Positions 27,717-37,280 are shown, numbered from the stretch's first letter. The stretch: 64,000 nt of DNA from JAAYYM01 sp964631375 (GCA_964631375.1 CAZVYQ010000007.1:21368-85367); one strand, 5' to 3'. The notes: generated by a model not told the origin, from the sequence alone. A program made the numbers and translations.

Positions 27717-28379
27717 GTGTCAGAAAAGAAACAGGATGTGGCAGAGGACATGGCAGAAGATATATTAAAGGAACCATCTGCAGATGAAGTCGATAAAGAG
27801 CAGAAAGATGCCAACAAGGTAGATGAAACTCAGACAGATGAGGACGTGTCTGAGAAAACAGAAGACGAAGCGGCAGAGGCTCAAACAGCCGATATGCCGG
27901 AAGAGAAAAGCAAGAAAACGTTTCGGAAGAAAGACAAGAAGGACAAAAAGGACGAAAAGATCGAGGAATTGACGGATCAGGTTAAGCGTCAGATGGCGGA
28001 GTTTGATAACTTTCGTAAACGATCCGAAAAAGAAAAATCAGCGATGTATGAAATCGGTGCAAAAAGCGTGATCGAAAAGATACTTCCGATCGTAGATAAC
28101 TTTGAACGCGGTTTGCAGTCGATGTCCGAAGAGGATGCGGGAACTCCTTTCGCGGAAGGCATGCAGATGATTTATAAGCAGTTAATGACCAGTCTGGAAC
28201 AAATCGGTGTTACACCGATCGAGGCGGTCGGAGAAGAATTCAATCCCGATTTACACAATGCAGTGATGCAGGTGGAGAGTGAAGAATTCGAAAGCGGAGT
28301 TGTGGCACAGGAACTGCAAAAGGGATATAAATACAGAGACTCCGTAGTAAGACACAGTATGGTTGGAGTAGTACAATAA
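27717..28379 (+). CDS. grpE: Nucleotide exchange factor GrpE
   Basis: A 220-residue protein with a GTG start at 27717 preceded by AAAGGAG. It has an acidic, low-complexity N-terminus (about 1-80), a long coiled coil (EELTDQVKRQMAEFDNFRKR and on) and a C-terminal beta domain with NPDLHNAVM and GYKYRDSVVRHSMV, the GrpE signature. It speeds ADP release from DnaK. 32 bp after hrcA. Confidence 0.96.
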   Translation: MSEKKQDVAEDMAEDILKEPSADEVDKEQKDANKVDETQTDEDVSEKTEDEAAEAQTADMPEEKSKKTFRKKDKKDKKDEKIEELTDQVKRQMAEFDNFRKRSEKEKSAMYEIGAKSVIEKILPIVDNFERGLQSMSEEDAGTPFAEGMQMIYKQLMTSLEQIGVTPIEAVGEEFNPDLHNAVMQVESEEFESGVVAQELQKGYKYRDSVVRHSMVGVVQ

Positions 28380-28402
28380 ATTTATCTTAGGAGGACAAGA
28401 AA

Positions 28403-30298
28403 ATGGGCAAGATTATAGGAATTGACTTAGGAACAACAAACAGCTGCGTGGCTGTTATGGAAGGTGGTAAACCTACCGTTATCGCAAATACAGAAGGAGC
28501 AAGAACAACACCGTCAGTCGTAGCGTTTACAAAGACAGGTGAGAGACTGGTAGGCGAGCCTGCAAAACGTCAGGCAGTCACCAACTCAGAAAAGACCATT
28601 TCTTCTATTAAGAGAGATATGGGTACTGATAAGAGAAGACAGATAGATGAAAAGAAGTATTCACCACAGGAAATCTCAGCAATGATTCTACAGAAACTGA
28701 AAGCAGATGCAGAGAGCTATCTCGGTGAGAAGGTTACAGAGGCAGTCATCACAGTTCCCGCATACTTTAATGATGCACAGCGTCAGGCAACCAAGGATGC
28801 AGGTAAGATTGCAGGTCTTGATGTAAAGCGAATCATCAATGAGCCTACAGCAGCAGCACTTGCATATGGTCTGGATAATGAGAAAGAGCAAAAGATCATG
28901 GTTTACGATTTAGGCGGTGGTACATTTGATGTATCCATCATTGAGATCGGTGAGGGCGTTATCGAGGTTCTTGCAACTTCAGGTGATAACAGACTCGGTG
29001 GAGATGATTTTGACCAGAAGGTTACAGATTACATGCTGGCTGAATTCAAGAAAAATGAGGGTGTAGATCTGTCAAATGATAAGATGGCACTTCAGAGATT
29101 AAAGGAAGCAGCAGAGAAAGCTAAGAAAGAGTTGTCATCAGCAACAACAACCAATATTAACTTACCGTTTATCACAGCAACTGCTGAGGGACCAAAGCAT
29201 TTCGATATGAACCTCACACGTGCGAAATTTGATGAATTGACACATGATCTCGTTGAGAGAACGACTGTACCTGTTCAGAATGCCCTCAGAGATGCAGGAA
29301 TATCAGCATCAGAATTGGGTCAGGTATTATTGGTAGGTGGTTCTACACGTGTACCTGCAGTACAGGATAAGGTAAAACAGTTGACAGGCAAGGAGCCTGC
29401 AAAATCATTAAATCCCGATGAGTGTGTTGCACTTGGTGCTTCCATCCAGGGCGGTAAGCTTGCAGGAGATGCAGGTGCGGGTGAAATCCTTCTGCTTGAT
29501 GTCACTCCGTTGTCACTGTCAATCGAGACTATGGGTGGTGTTGCAACCAGATTGATTGAAAGAAATACAACCATTCCTACAAAGAAGAGCCAGATCTTCT
29601 CAACAGCAGCAGATAACCAGACTGCAGTTGACATCAATGTTGTACAGGGTGAGAGACAGTTTGCTAAGGATAATAAATCACTCGGACAGTTCAGATTGGA
29701 CGGAATCCCTCCGGCAAGACGTGGAGTACCTCAGATCGAAGTTACATTTGATATTGATGCAAATGGTATTGTAAATGTAACTGCACAGGATAAGGGAACA
29801 GGTAAGGAACAGCATATTACGATTACAGCAGGTTCTAACATGTCTGATAGTGATATTGATAAGGCAGTTAAGGAAGCAGCTGAGTTTGAAGCACAGGATA
29901 AGAAGCGTAAAGAGGCAATTGATGCAAGAAATGATGCAGATGCATTTGTATTCCAGACTGAGAAAGCAATGGAAGAGGTCGGAGATAAGATCGATGCAAA
30001 TGATAAGACAGCAGTGGAAGCAGATCTTGCAGCATTGAAAGAGCTTCTTGCAAAGTCTGAAAATGCTGATGCTATGACAGAGGATCAGGTTGTCGATATG
30101 AAAGCAGCACAGGAGAAATTAATGCAGAGTGCTCAGAAGCTGTTCAGTAAGGTTTATGAGCAGGCAGGCGGAGCAGGTGCAGCAGGTGCTGGCCCGGATA
30201 TGAGTGGATTTACAGGTGCAGGTCCTGATGCAGCAGGTGCACAGGATGCAGGCTTTAATACCGATGATGTTGTTGACGGAGATTATAAAGAAGTATAG
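28403..30298 (+). CDS. dnaK: Chaperone protein DnaK (Hsp70)
   Basis: A 631-residue Hsp70. An N-terminal ATPase has IGIDLGTTNSCVAV, VYDLGGGTFDVSI and LLVGGSTRVPAVQ. The substrate domain begins LLLDVTPLSLSIETMGG. The C-terminal lid ends in a Gly/Ala-rich stretch and DDVVDGDYKEV. The ATPase carries the short loop typical of Gram-positive DnaK. AGGAGG precedes the ATG. It refolds and protects proteins with DnaJ and GrpE. Confidence 0.98.
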   Translation: MGKIIGIDLGTTNSCVAVMEGGKPTVIANTEGARTTPSVVAFTKTGERLVGEPAKRQAVTNSEKTISSIKRDMGTDKRRQIDEKKYSPQEISAMILQKLKADAESYLGEKVTEAVITVPAYFNDAQRQATKDAGKIAGLDVKRIINEPTAAALAYGLDNEKEQKIMVYDLGGGTFDVSIIEIGEGVIEVLATSGDNRLGGDDFDQKVTDYMLAEFKKNEGVDLSNDKMALQRLKEAAEKAKKELSSATTTNINLPFITATAEGPKHFDMNLTRAKFDELTHDLVERTTVPVQNALRDAGISASELGQVLLVGGSTRVPAVQDKVKQLTGKEPAKSLNPDECVALGASIQGGKLAGDAGAGEILLLDVTPLSLSIETMGGVATRLIERNTTIPTKKSQIFSTAADNQTAVDINVVQGERQFAKDNKSLGQFRLDGIPPARRGVPQIEVTFDIDANGIVNVTAQDKGTGKEQHITITAGSNMSDSDIDKAVKEAAEFEAQDKKRKEAIDARNDADAFVFQTEKAMEEVGDKIDANDKTAVEADLAALKELLAKSENADAMTEDQVVDMKAAQEKLMQSAQKLFSKVYEQAGGAGAAGAGPDMSGFTGAGPDAAGAQDAGFNTDDVVDGDYKEV

Positions 30299-30318
30299 TA
30301 TTATGATGCCTGGGTAGA

Positions 30319-30378
30319 AAGGTCATGTGTTTCATGCTTACATGAATATACATGACCTTGAAGCCCGATTAGGCTTCA
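30319..30378 (+). other. Two consecutive hairpins between dnaK and dnaJ
   Basis: The first hairpin is AAGGTCATGT (30319-30328) with ACATGACCTT (30350-30359), enclosing TTCATG-CTTA-CATGAA (30331-30346). The second is TGAAGCC (30359-30365) with GGCTTCA (30372-30378) around a 6-nt loop. No U-run follows either, so they are not standard terminators. They may stabilise or process the mRNA, or lower read-through into dnaJ. Confidence 0.7.
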
Positions 30379-30408
30379 CATAGACATGGTTATGGAAGGA
30401 TAACGAAG

Positions 30409-31614
30409 ATGGCAGATACAAAAAGAGATTACTACGAGGTTCTGGGCGTTGACAAAGGTGCCGATGAAGCGACGATCAAAAAAGCATATAGAGGTCTGGC
30501 TAAGAAATATCATCCGGACATGAATCCCGGAAATGCAGAGGCTGAAAAGAAATTTAAGGAAGCATCCGAAGCATATGCCGTACTGAGTGATCCTGAAAAG
30601 AAGAGACAGTATGACCAGTTCGGTCATGCGGCATTTGAGAACGGTGGAGCAGGCGGTTTTGGTGGCTTTGACTTCAATGGAGCTGATTTCGGAGATATTT
30701 TTGGAGATATTTTCGGTGATCTGTTTGGCGGCAGTCGTTCCCGTTCAGGCGGCAGGGCAAGCAATGGCCCAATGAAAGGGGCAAATTTACGTGCCAGCGT
30801 TCGCATTACATTTGAAGAGGCAGTATTTGGTGTTGATAAGGAGATAGAATTAACACTGAAGGATACCTGCAATACTTGTCACGGCAATGGAGCAAAGCCC
30901 GGAACAAGTCCGGAAAACTGTACGAAATGCGGTGGTAAGGGACAGGTAGTCTATACATCACAGTCTCTGTTCGGAATGGTTAGAAATGTTCAGACCTGTC
31001 CGGACTGTGGCGGTACTGGCAAGGTGGTTAAGGATAAATGCCCTGATTGTCGTGGAACAGGATATATTGCAAATCGTAAGAAGATACAGGTATCCATCCC
31101 GGCAGGTATTGATAACGGACAGAGCGTTCGTATCAGAGACAAGGGTGAGCCGGGTATGAATGGAGGACCGCGCGGAGATCTGCTTGTTGAGGTGGTTATT
31201 TCCAGACACCCGATCTTCCAGAGACAGGACGTGAATATTTTCTCGACCGCTCCGATTACCTTTGCACAGGCTGCACTTGGCGGTGAGATTATGATCGATA
31301 CAGTGGATGGAAAGGTTATATATGAAGTGAAGCCCGGTACGACTACGGATACGAAGGTGAGACTAAAGGGCAAAGGTGTTCCTTCTCTTCATAGAAAGGA
31401 TCTTCGAGGAGACCATTATGTGACATTGGTTGTTCAGGTACCAAATCATCTGACCGGGGAAGCAAAGGAGTTATTGAAGCAGTTTGACGCTGTAACCGGT
31501 GATTCCCTGCATACAGTAGAAAAGGCATCCAACAAGGCATCCAATGGCTCAAAAGAGACCGGGGAGACTACCGACGGTGCTGATAAAAAGAAAAAGGGCT
31601 TTTGGAATAAATAA
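30409..31614 (+). CDS. dnaJ: Chaperone protein DnaJ (Hsp40)
   Basis: A 401-residue type I Hsp40. The J domain (YEVLGVDKGADEATIKKAY, HPD in YHPDMNPG), a Gly/Phe-rich linker, four zinc motifs (CNTCHGNG, CTKCGGKG, CPDCGGTG, CPDCRGTG) and the C-terminal substrate-binding region are complete. The last 35 residues are charged and low complexity (KASNGSKETGETTDG). Stimulates DnaK ATPase. Last gene of the heat-shock operon. Confidence 0.98.
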   Translation: MADTKRDYYEVLGVDKGADEATIKKAYRGLAKKYHPDMNPGNAEAEKKFKEASEAYAVLSDPEKKRQYDQFGHAAFENGGAGGFGGFDFNGADFGDIFGDIFGDLFGGSRSRSGGRASNGPMKGANLRASVRITFEEAVFGVDKEIELTLKDTCNTCHGNGAKPGTSPENCTKCGGKGQVVYTSQSLFGMVRNVQTCPDCGGTGKVVKDKCPDCRGTGYIANRKKIQVSIPAGIDNGQSVRIRDKGEPGMNGGPRGDLLVEVVISRHPIFQRQDVNIFSTAPITFAQAALGGEIMIDTVDGKVIYEVKPGTTTDTKVRLKGKGVPSLHRKDLRGDHYVTLVVQVPNHLTGEAKELLKQFDAVTGDSLHTVEKASNKASNGSKETGETTDGADKKKKGFWNK

Positions 31615-31627
31615 TACATGAAAGTGA

Positions 31628-31656
31628 TTGAAAAACATATCATAATTCGCTATATT
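31628..31656 (+). promoter_or_regulatory. Candidate promoter of the ECF transporter operon
   Basis: TTGAAA (31628-31633), a 17-bp spacer and TATATT (31651-31656). An imperfect hairpin at 31660-31689 (AGAGTG paired with CACTCT, inner GTA/TAC) follows at once. It would form the 5' end of the transcript; its trailing sequence is TTAAATT rather than a clean U-run. Confidence 0.55.
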
Positions 31657-31723
31657 ATAAGAGTGGGTAATGCATAGCATACTCACTCTTAAATTATGTG
31701 GGATCAAACAGGAGGTAGTAGGT

Positions 31724-32281
31724 ATGAAGATGAAATTCGGTATTAAGGAAGTAGTAGCAACCGGAATCGGTACGGCATTATTTATTGTTCTGACGAATGT
31801 ACAGGTTCCATTCGGAATTGTTCCGAACACAGCATTACAGTCAAGAGTTGCCGTAATCACTTTTTTTGCAGCTGTTTTTGGCCCAATTGTCGGCGGTATT
31901 ATTGGCTTGGTAGGACATGCACTTGGTGACGCATTGTTTTATGGCGGTGTATGGTGGAGCTGGGTGTTCCCGGATGCCGTATTTGGTATTGCAGTAGGTT
32001 TGTTTGCTGCCAAATATGCAATCAAAGAGGGTGGCTTCTGCACCGGAAAGACAATCGTTTTATTTAATGTAATACAGATTGTCGGAAATGCCATTGCATG
32101 GATTTTAGTAGCTCCAGTTTTAGATATTGTGATTTATGCAGAACCTGCTAACAAGGTATTTATGCAGGGAGTATTAGCATTTATTGGTAATATCGTAGTT
32201 GCAGGTGTGTTAGGTACATTACTTTGTTTTGCATATTCAAAGATCGGTGCAAAATCCTCCGGTTTAAAGAAAGAGGAATAG
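31724..32281 (+). CDS. ECF transporter substrate-binding S component (UPF0397-like)
   Basis: The ATG at 31724 is chosen because AGGAGG (31710-31715) lies 8 nt upstream; the longer in-frame ATG at 31670 has no site. It is a 185-residue integral membrane protein with about six helices. The ATGIGTALF start, IPNT-like VPNTALQSR, GPIVGGIIGLVGHALGDALFYGG and WWSWVFPD segments match the UPF0397 family of S components. It binds a vitamin-like or nucleoside-like compound, identity unknown, and works with the ATPase and EcfT encoded next. Confidence 0.82.
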   Translation: MKMKFGIKEVVATGIGTALFIVLTNVQVPFGIVPNTALQSRVAVITFFAAVFGPIVGGIIGLVGHALGDALFYGGVWWSWVFPDAVFGIAVGLFAAKYAIKEGGFCTGKTIVLFNVIQIVGNAIAWILVAPVLDIVIYAEPANKVFMQGVLAFIGNIVVAGVLGTLLCFAYSKIGAKSSGLKKEE

Positions 32282-32287
32282 TATTGC

Positions 32288-33994
32288 ATGGATCCGATTA
32301 TCGAGTTTAAAGATTATACATTTCAATATCGATCACAGGAAGAACCGACACTCCGGGATATTAATCTATCGATTTATCCCGGAGAGAAAGTTCTCATAGT
32401 GGGACCATCCGGTTCGGGAAAGTCAACTTTGGCACACTGTATCAATGGATTGGTTCCGTTTTCTTTTCCGGGAGAAGCTTCCGGAAGTTTGTTGGTCAAA
32501 GAACAAGAGCCTGGTAAAACAGGTGTATTTGGTATGTCTAAAATTGTCGGGACGGTACTACAGGATACAGATGGTCAATTCATAGGACTGACCGTTGCTG
32601 AGGACATCGCATTTGCACTGGAAAATGATATGATAGAACAGAATGAGATGTTTCGTCGTGTGGATGAGGTTGCAGAAATAGTTGATGTGAAGAAACTCCT
32701 ACTGCATGCACCATCAGAATTATCAGGCGGACAGAAGCAGAGAGTATCTATGGGCGGAGTCATGATTGATGATGTTGATATTTTGTTATTTGATGAACCT
32801 CTCGCAAATTTGGATCCGGCAACAGGAAAACGGGCGATTGATCTGATTGATCGTATACAGAAAGAAACAGATAAGACGATTCTGATTATAGAACATAGAC
32901 TGGAGGATGTCCTGTATCGGGATGTGGACAGGATTATTGTGATAGGTGAAGGTTGTGTTGTTGCCGATATGAAGCCAGATGATTTGTTGTCTGATGACAT
33001 ATTGGAAGAACAGGGTATAAGAGAACCGTTATATGTTGCTGCACTAAAGTATGCAGGCTGTCGTATCATGGCAGAAACAAAACCACAGCATATCGAATCC
33101 ATGGATTTGACAGCATATCGTAAAAATGTTGTGGAGTGGTATGAACAGGCAGCATTTGTGCCGGAAGAAAATAAAAATGATATTGCTTTGGAGATTATGG
33201 ATCTTGATTTTGCGTATATTTCAGGGAATCCGGTTTTGCAAAATATCAGGTTTAAGATTAATAAAGGTGAAATGCTTAGCATTGTAGGTAAGAATGGTGC
33301 CGGAAAAACGACTCTTTCCAATCTGATCTGTGGTTTTATCAGTCCCGATAAAGGAAATATCTTTTTGAACGGAAGCGATATTGCAGCAAAGTCTATTAAG
33401 GAGCGAGGAGAGGTCATTGGTCTGGTCATGCAAAATCCCAACCAAATGATATCAAAACCCATGATCTATGACGAAGTTGCACTTGGTTTAACGATCAGAG
33501 GTGTGGCGGAAGAAAAGATCAAGGAAAGAGTCAATGAGACACTGAAGATTTGTGGCTTGTATCCGTTTCGAAACTGGCCAATTGCAGCATTGAGCTTTGG
33601 ACAGAAGAAACGTGTTACGATCGCTTCCATCCTTGTTATGAATCCGGATGTGATCATTTTGGATGAACCGACAGCAGGACAGGATTACAGACATTATACT
33701 GAAATAATGGAGTTTTTAAAGAAGATTAATGAGACATTGGGAATTACAATCATTATGATTACGCATGATATGCACCTGATGTTAGAGTACACGGATCGGG
33801 CAATTGTTATTGCAGATGGAGAAATGGTGGCAGATGATACACCGGCACGTGTATTGACAAATGAAACGATAGCAAAACGTGCCTATTTAAAAAAGACCTC
33901 ACTTTATGATCTTGCAATCAAATGTGGGATTGAGGATGCGTCTGGTTTTGCAGAGCGGTTTATTCATTACGAGAGAAGCAAGAGGATTCACTGA
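32288..33994 (+). CDS. ECF transporter ATPase with two fused ABC domains
   Basis: A 568-residue protein formed by two ATPase domains. The first has GPSGSGKST (Walker A), LSGGQKQRVSMGG and LLFDEPLANLD. The second has GKNGAGKTT, a variant signature LSFGQKKRVTIAS and ILDEPTAGQD. It corresponds to EcfA1 and EcfA2 joined in one chain, as in YkoD-type transporters. It starts 6 bp after the S component and overlaps EcfT by 1 bp, so it is a dedicated module. Confidence 0.92.
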   Translation: MDPIIEFKDYTFQYRSQEEPTLRDINLSIYPGEKVLIVGPSGSGKSTLAHCINGLVPFSFPGEASGSLLVKEQEPGKTGVFGMSKIVGTVLQDTDGQFIGLTVAEDIAFALENDMIEQNEMFRRVDEVAEIVDVKKLLLHAPSELSGGQKQRVSMGGVMIDDVDILLFDEPLANLDPATGKRAIDLIDRIQKETDKTILIIEHRLEDVLYRDVDRIIVIGEGCVVADMKPDDLLSDDILEEQGIREPLYVAALKYAGCRIMAETKPQHIESMDLTAYRKNVVEWYEQAAFVPEENKNDIALEIMDLDFAYISGNPVLQNIRFKINKGEMLSIVGKNGAGKTTLSNLICGFISPDKGNIFLNGSDIAAKSIKERGEVIGLVMQNPNQMISKPMIYDEVALGLTIRGVAEEKIKERVNETLKICGLYPFRNWPIAALSFGQKKRVTIASILVMNPDVIILDEPTAGQDYRHYTEIMEFLKKINETLGITIIMITHDMHLMLEYTDRAIVIADGEMVADDTPARVLTNETIAKRAYLKKTSLYDLAIKCGIEDASGFAERFIHYERSKRIH

Positions 33995-34821
33995 TGGCCA
34001 GAATATTGACTTATGCAGAAAAGAATACTTGGATTCATAGATTATGTGGCGTAACGAAGTTGACCTTTTTTCTGGGATGGTCTGTCATTGGTATGCTCAC
34101 TTATGATACACGAGTACTGATTACCATGCTCATCATTAGTCTGCTCATTTTCAAGGTCTCAAAAACAGAATGGAAACAGGTTGGTACAGTATTTAAGTTT
34201 ATTCTGTTTTTCCTATGTCTGAATCTACTGACGGTCTTTCTCTTTTCCCCGTATGAAGGCGTGAAAATCTATGGGACACGTACGGATCTGGTGTATTTAT
34301 TTGGTAATTATACCGTTACGCTGGAGCAGTTATTTTACGAAATCAATATCATGTTAAAATATTTTACTGTTATACCGGTTGCCTTGATGTTCATTGTAAC
34401 GACAAATCCAAGTGAATTTGCAGCTAGCTTAAACAGAATCGGAATCAGCTATTATATCGGATACTCAGTTGCCATTGCACTACGTTATGTTCCGGATGTA
34501 CAAAGTGATTTTATTAAGATCAAGCATGCACAGGAAGCACGAGGGATCGAGATGTCTTCCAAGGCCAGATTCACAACCAGAATGAAGAACATGGCAACCA
34601 TTATTTTTCCACTGATCTTTTCGAGTATGGATCGTATTGACGTGGTCAGTAATGCAATGGAGTTAAGAGGCTTTGGCAAGTATAAAAAAAGGACCTGGTA
34701 TTATGCCAGACCCTTAAAAAAGAATGATTATTTCACAATTGTATTTATTATCTGCTTTGCCGCCGTTGCCTTAACGGTTACCTTCTATGATGGTTCCAGA
34801 TTCTATAATCCTTTTCATTAA
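33994..34821 (+). CDS. ECF transporter transmembrane component EcfT
   Basis: A 275-residue membrane protein of the CbiQ/EcfT family with four to six helices. It has the cytosolic coupling segment in which Ala-Arg-Gly and related triplets contact the ATPases: KIKHAQEARGIEM and NAMELRGFGKY. It couples ATP hydrolysis to toppling of the S component. Its ATG overlaps the ATPase stop by 1 bp. It runs convergently into a minus-strand glycosyltransferase 14 bp away; no clear terminator is seen between them. Confidence 0.9.
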   Translation: MARILTYAEKNTWIHRLCGVTKLTFFLGWSVIGMLTYDTRVLITMLIISLLIFKVSKTEWKQVGTVFKFILFFLCLNLLTVFLFSPYEGVKIYGTRTDLVYLFGNYTVTLEQLFYEINIMLKYFTVIPVALMFIVTTNPSEFAASLNRIGISYYIGYSVAIALRYVPDVQSDFIKIKHAQEARGIEMSSKARFTTRMKNMATIIFPLIFSSMDRIDVVSNAMELRGFGKYKKRTWYYARPLKKNDYFTIVFIICFAAVALTVTFYDGSRFYNPFH

Positions 34822-34835
34822 ACAGAATGATCGAA

Positions 34836-35546
34836 TTAGCTTTTTAGAGAACGGTTAATGGCACGAAAATCATGAAATGCCTGTCTTCCAATCTTAAAGA
34901 TTTTTGGAAGATTGAGTGAATTGACACCGCCCTGACGAGGACGAAATGTGATCGGTATGTATTTCACTTTTAGGTTATTTTTCGTATAGATTACGGAAAT
35001 CAGCACATTAGAGAGATTAAAATCCTTAGGAATCTTCTCAATATATTGTTCTAATGTATCCTTTTTCAACAGTCTAAAAGGGGTATTTGCATCTGTAACC
35101 GATACTCCGAAGCAAATCCAAAGTACGAATTTCAATACCTTGGTAACAAAAATTCGTGAAACACCGTCTTCACGTTTGTTTCTGTGTCCGATGATCATAT
35201 CATATTCATTTCGCAGTGCCCAGAAGGCATCAAATTCTGAAGGAATCGTTTGACCGTCAGAATCTGTCTGAAAGACATAATCAGCTCCTTGTTCGATTGC
35301 ATAATGATAACCATACAGAACGGTCGCACCATGACCACCGTTTTCCTTTGTCAGAGGGAGAAAAAATGGGCGAGTAGATGCGTATTCTTGCATGATTTCA
35401 TAGGTTTGATCCTTGCTGCCGTCGTTGATGATCACGAGACGTGAATCATTTCCGATTCGTTCAATAATAGGATACCAGTCATCAATGACCTGCTTGATGG
35501 TTTTTTCTTCATTATAGGCGGGAATGACGATATATAACTTATCCAT
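34836..35546 (-). CDS. Glycosyltransferase family 2 protein (dolichol-phosphate mannosyltransferase-like)
   Basis: A 236-residue soluble GT2 enzyme with IVIPAYNEE at the N-terminus, VIINDGSKDQT, ENGGHGATVLYGYHYA and QTDSDGQT (DXD-like metal site). The acceptor region TPFRLLKKD and a basic C-terminus follow. There is no membrane helix, unlike the GT2 at 17345. It is downstream of the mannose-1-phosphate guanylyltransferase on the same strand, 40 bp away, so GDP-mannose is a plausible donor. Acceptor unknown. Confidence 0.85.
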   Translation of the reverse strand: MDKLYIVIPAYNEEKTIKQVIDDWYPIIERIGNDSRLVIINDGSKDQTYEIMQEYASTRPFFLPLTKENGGHGATVLYGYHYAIEQGADYVFQTDSDGQTIPSEFDAFWALRNEYDMIIGHRNKREDGVSRIFVTKVLKFVLWICFGVSVTDANTPFRLLKKDTLEQYIEKIPKDFNLSNVLISVIYTKNNLKVKYIPITFRPRQGGVNSLNLPKIFKIGRQAFHDFRAINRSLKS

Positions 35547-35586
35547 GTGATTGGTGACATCCTTTCATAAGGCAGAGCCTGCTTGA

Positions 35587-36657
35587 TTATAGATACTCAT
35601 CACGGTTACAGATCCTGAGTGTCTCCAGTACTTTCTTAATGTCTGCGGTTTTTGTCTTATCACAGATCAGGATTGCATCATCTGTATCTACAATAACGAG
35701 ATCTTTGAGCCCGATTGTGCTGATCAGTTTATGACTGCCTTCGATGATACAGTTTTCTGTACTGATACTCAAAACATTTCCGGAAATAATATTGCCGTTT
35801 TCATTTGATTTTTTAATGCGTTCTATGGCCAGCCAGGAGCCGACATCATCCCATCCGAAATTGCCCGGTATGGTGTATATGTTCTCTGATTTCTCCATAA
35901 TTCCATAATCAATAGAAATAGAAGGGAAATTTGGGAAGATACGTTCAAGAACTTCCTTTTCTGCTGAAGTGCCGATCGAAGCCTTGATGTCCATCAGTCC
36001 TTCATAGGTATCGGGAAGCAGCTGCTTAAACTTGTCCAGTATCGTGGAAACCTTCCATATGAACATGCCGCTGTTCCAAAGATATTCATCACTGGCCAGA
36101 TATTCTTTGGCAAGTTCGAGATTTGGTTTTTCAACGAATTTTTCGACCTCAAAGGCAGTTCCGATATAAGCATCGCCTTTGAACTTGATATAGCCGTATC
36201 CTGTTTCTGCATAATCAGGAGTGATGCCTATCGTGATCAAACTGTCTCGTTCCTCTGCAAGTTTACAGCCTTCTTTCAATACAGACTGAAACATACTATT
36301 GTACTTAATCAGGTGATCGGATGGAAGCACCATCATTAAAGCATCTCCCAGTTTCTTTGCAATATGTGCCGCACCAAGTGCAATACAAGGTGCTGTATTA
36401 CGTCCAATCGGCTCACACAAAATGTTTGATTGTGGCAGATCGGGGAGCTGTTCCTTGACCAATGCTGCATATTGTTGGTTCGTAGCTATAAATATATTGT
36501 CTATTTTCACAAGTGGCAGTATTCGTTCTACTGTCAACTGTATCATGGTCTTGCCATCCTCTGTTAAGGATAAGAACTGTTTCGGAAGATTTTTGCGACT
36601 CCTTGGCCAGAACCGTTCGCCACGTCCACCTGCCATAATCAATGCTGTTTTTTCCAT
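35587..36657 (-). CDS. manC: Mannose-1-phosphate guanylyltransferase
   Basis: The start at 36657 is chosen: GGAGG lies 8 nt upstream, and MEKTALIMAGGRGERFWP begins exactly as in the family. The 356-residue nucleotidyltransferase has the AGGRGERFWPRSR signature (9-21), VLPSDHLI, EKPNLELAKEYL, WNSGMFIWK and NFGWDDVGSW. It makes GDP-mannose from mannose 1-phosphate and GTP. The C-terminal isomerase domain of longer ManC/AlgA forms is absent. The GT2 downstream is the likely user. Adjacent to hsp20, but a strong terminator separates them. Confidence 0.92.
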   Translation of the reverse strand: MEKTALIMAGGRGERFWPRSRKNLPKQFLSLTEDGKTMIQLTVERILPLVKIDNIFIATNQQYAALVKEQLPDLPQSNILCEPIGRNTAPCIALGAAHIAKKLGDALMMVLPSDHLIKYNSMFQSVLKEGCKLAEERDSLITIGITPDYAETGYGYIKFKGDAYIGTAFEVEKFVEKPNLELAKEYLASDEYLWNSGMFIWKVSTILDKFKQLLPDTYEGLMDIKASIGTSAEKEVLERIFPNFPSISIDYGIMEKSENIYTIPGNFGWDDVGSWLAIERIKKSNENGNIISGNVLSISTENCIIEGSHKLISTIGLKDLVIVDTDDAILICDKTKTADIKKVLETLRICNRDEYL

Positions 36658-36744
36658 AAATATTAACCTCCAGAAAAATATCTCCATCACATAGTTTATC
36701 ACAAATAATCAAATTCGTATACTTTAATGTTTCGGCAAAACAGA

Positions 36745-36777
36745 ACAGCCCCATGGGAGTTAATCCCACGGGGCTGT
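36745..36777 (-). terminator. Terminator of the hsp20 gene
   Basis: ACAGCCCC plus TGGGA (36745-36758) pairs with TCCCA plus GGGGCTGT (36764-36777) around a 5-nt loop: 13 pairs with a single A-C mismatch. On the minus strand a TTCTGTTTT tract follows. It lies 15 bp beyond the hsp20 stop. Confidence 0.85.
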
Positions 36778-36791
36778 CGTTTCACCAGAGT

Positions 36792-37226
36792 TTATTTTAC
36801 TTCGATTTTCCTGATTTCAGGTTCTGCCGGATCTTTTTTAGGAAACTTCAACGCCAGGATACCTTTTTCATAGGAAGCATCGATATCCTCAGGGGATACA
36901 TCCGGTAGACGGAAGCTTCTCTGATAGGACTGATAACGTCTTTCTCTGCGGAGGTATTTCTTGTTCTTTTTATCATCGGATGTCTCATCGTGAACGGCAC
37001 TGATGGTTAGGACATCCTGATTCAGATCAATGTTGATATCCTCCTTATCAAATCCCGGTAGTTCTGCTTCCAATACATACTCACCGTCTCTCTCAATTAG
37101 GTCAGTGTGGAAGTTGTCAGAGAATCCTACATTTGAAAAATCTGAAAAGAAGTTCTCAAATGCCTTGTCAAAAAATCTGTCCATATACAATGGTTTTGAT
37201 GATTCAAATAATGATGGTGCTAACAT
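36792..37226 (-). CDS. Small heat-shock protein (Hsp20/alpha-crystallin family)
   Basis: The ATG at 37226 lies 8 nt after AAAAGGAG; a GTG 9 bp earlier overlaps that site. It is a 144-residue protein with an alpha-crystallin domain (about 40-140). It contains DGEYVLEAELPGFDKEDI, FRLPDVSPEDI, YEKGILALKFPK and the C-terminal IRKIEV (I-x-I/V-like anchor). It is an ATP-independent holdase. It has its own promoter with a palindrome over the -10; no CIRCE is visible here. Confidence 0.95.
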   Translation of the reverse strand: MLAPSLFESSKPLYMDRFFDKAFENFFSDFSNVGFSDNFHTDLIERDGEYVLEAELPGFDKEDINIDLNQDVLTISAVHDETSDDKKNKKYLRRERRYQSYQRSFRLPDVSPEDIDASYEKGILALKFPKKDPAEPEIRKIEVK

Positions 37227-37280
37227 ATTAATCACTCCTTTTAAATGTTTGTTGGTGTATGTTCTTTATTGCTTCCTATG

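Noticed and set aside
32575..33462. 295-residue minus-strand ORF
   Set aside because: It lies wholly inside the well-supported ECF ATPase gene and its translation is low-complexity Ser/Ile-rich, a shadow frame.
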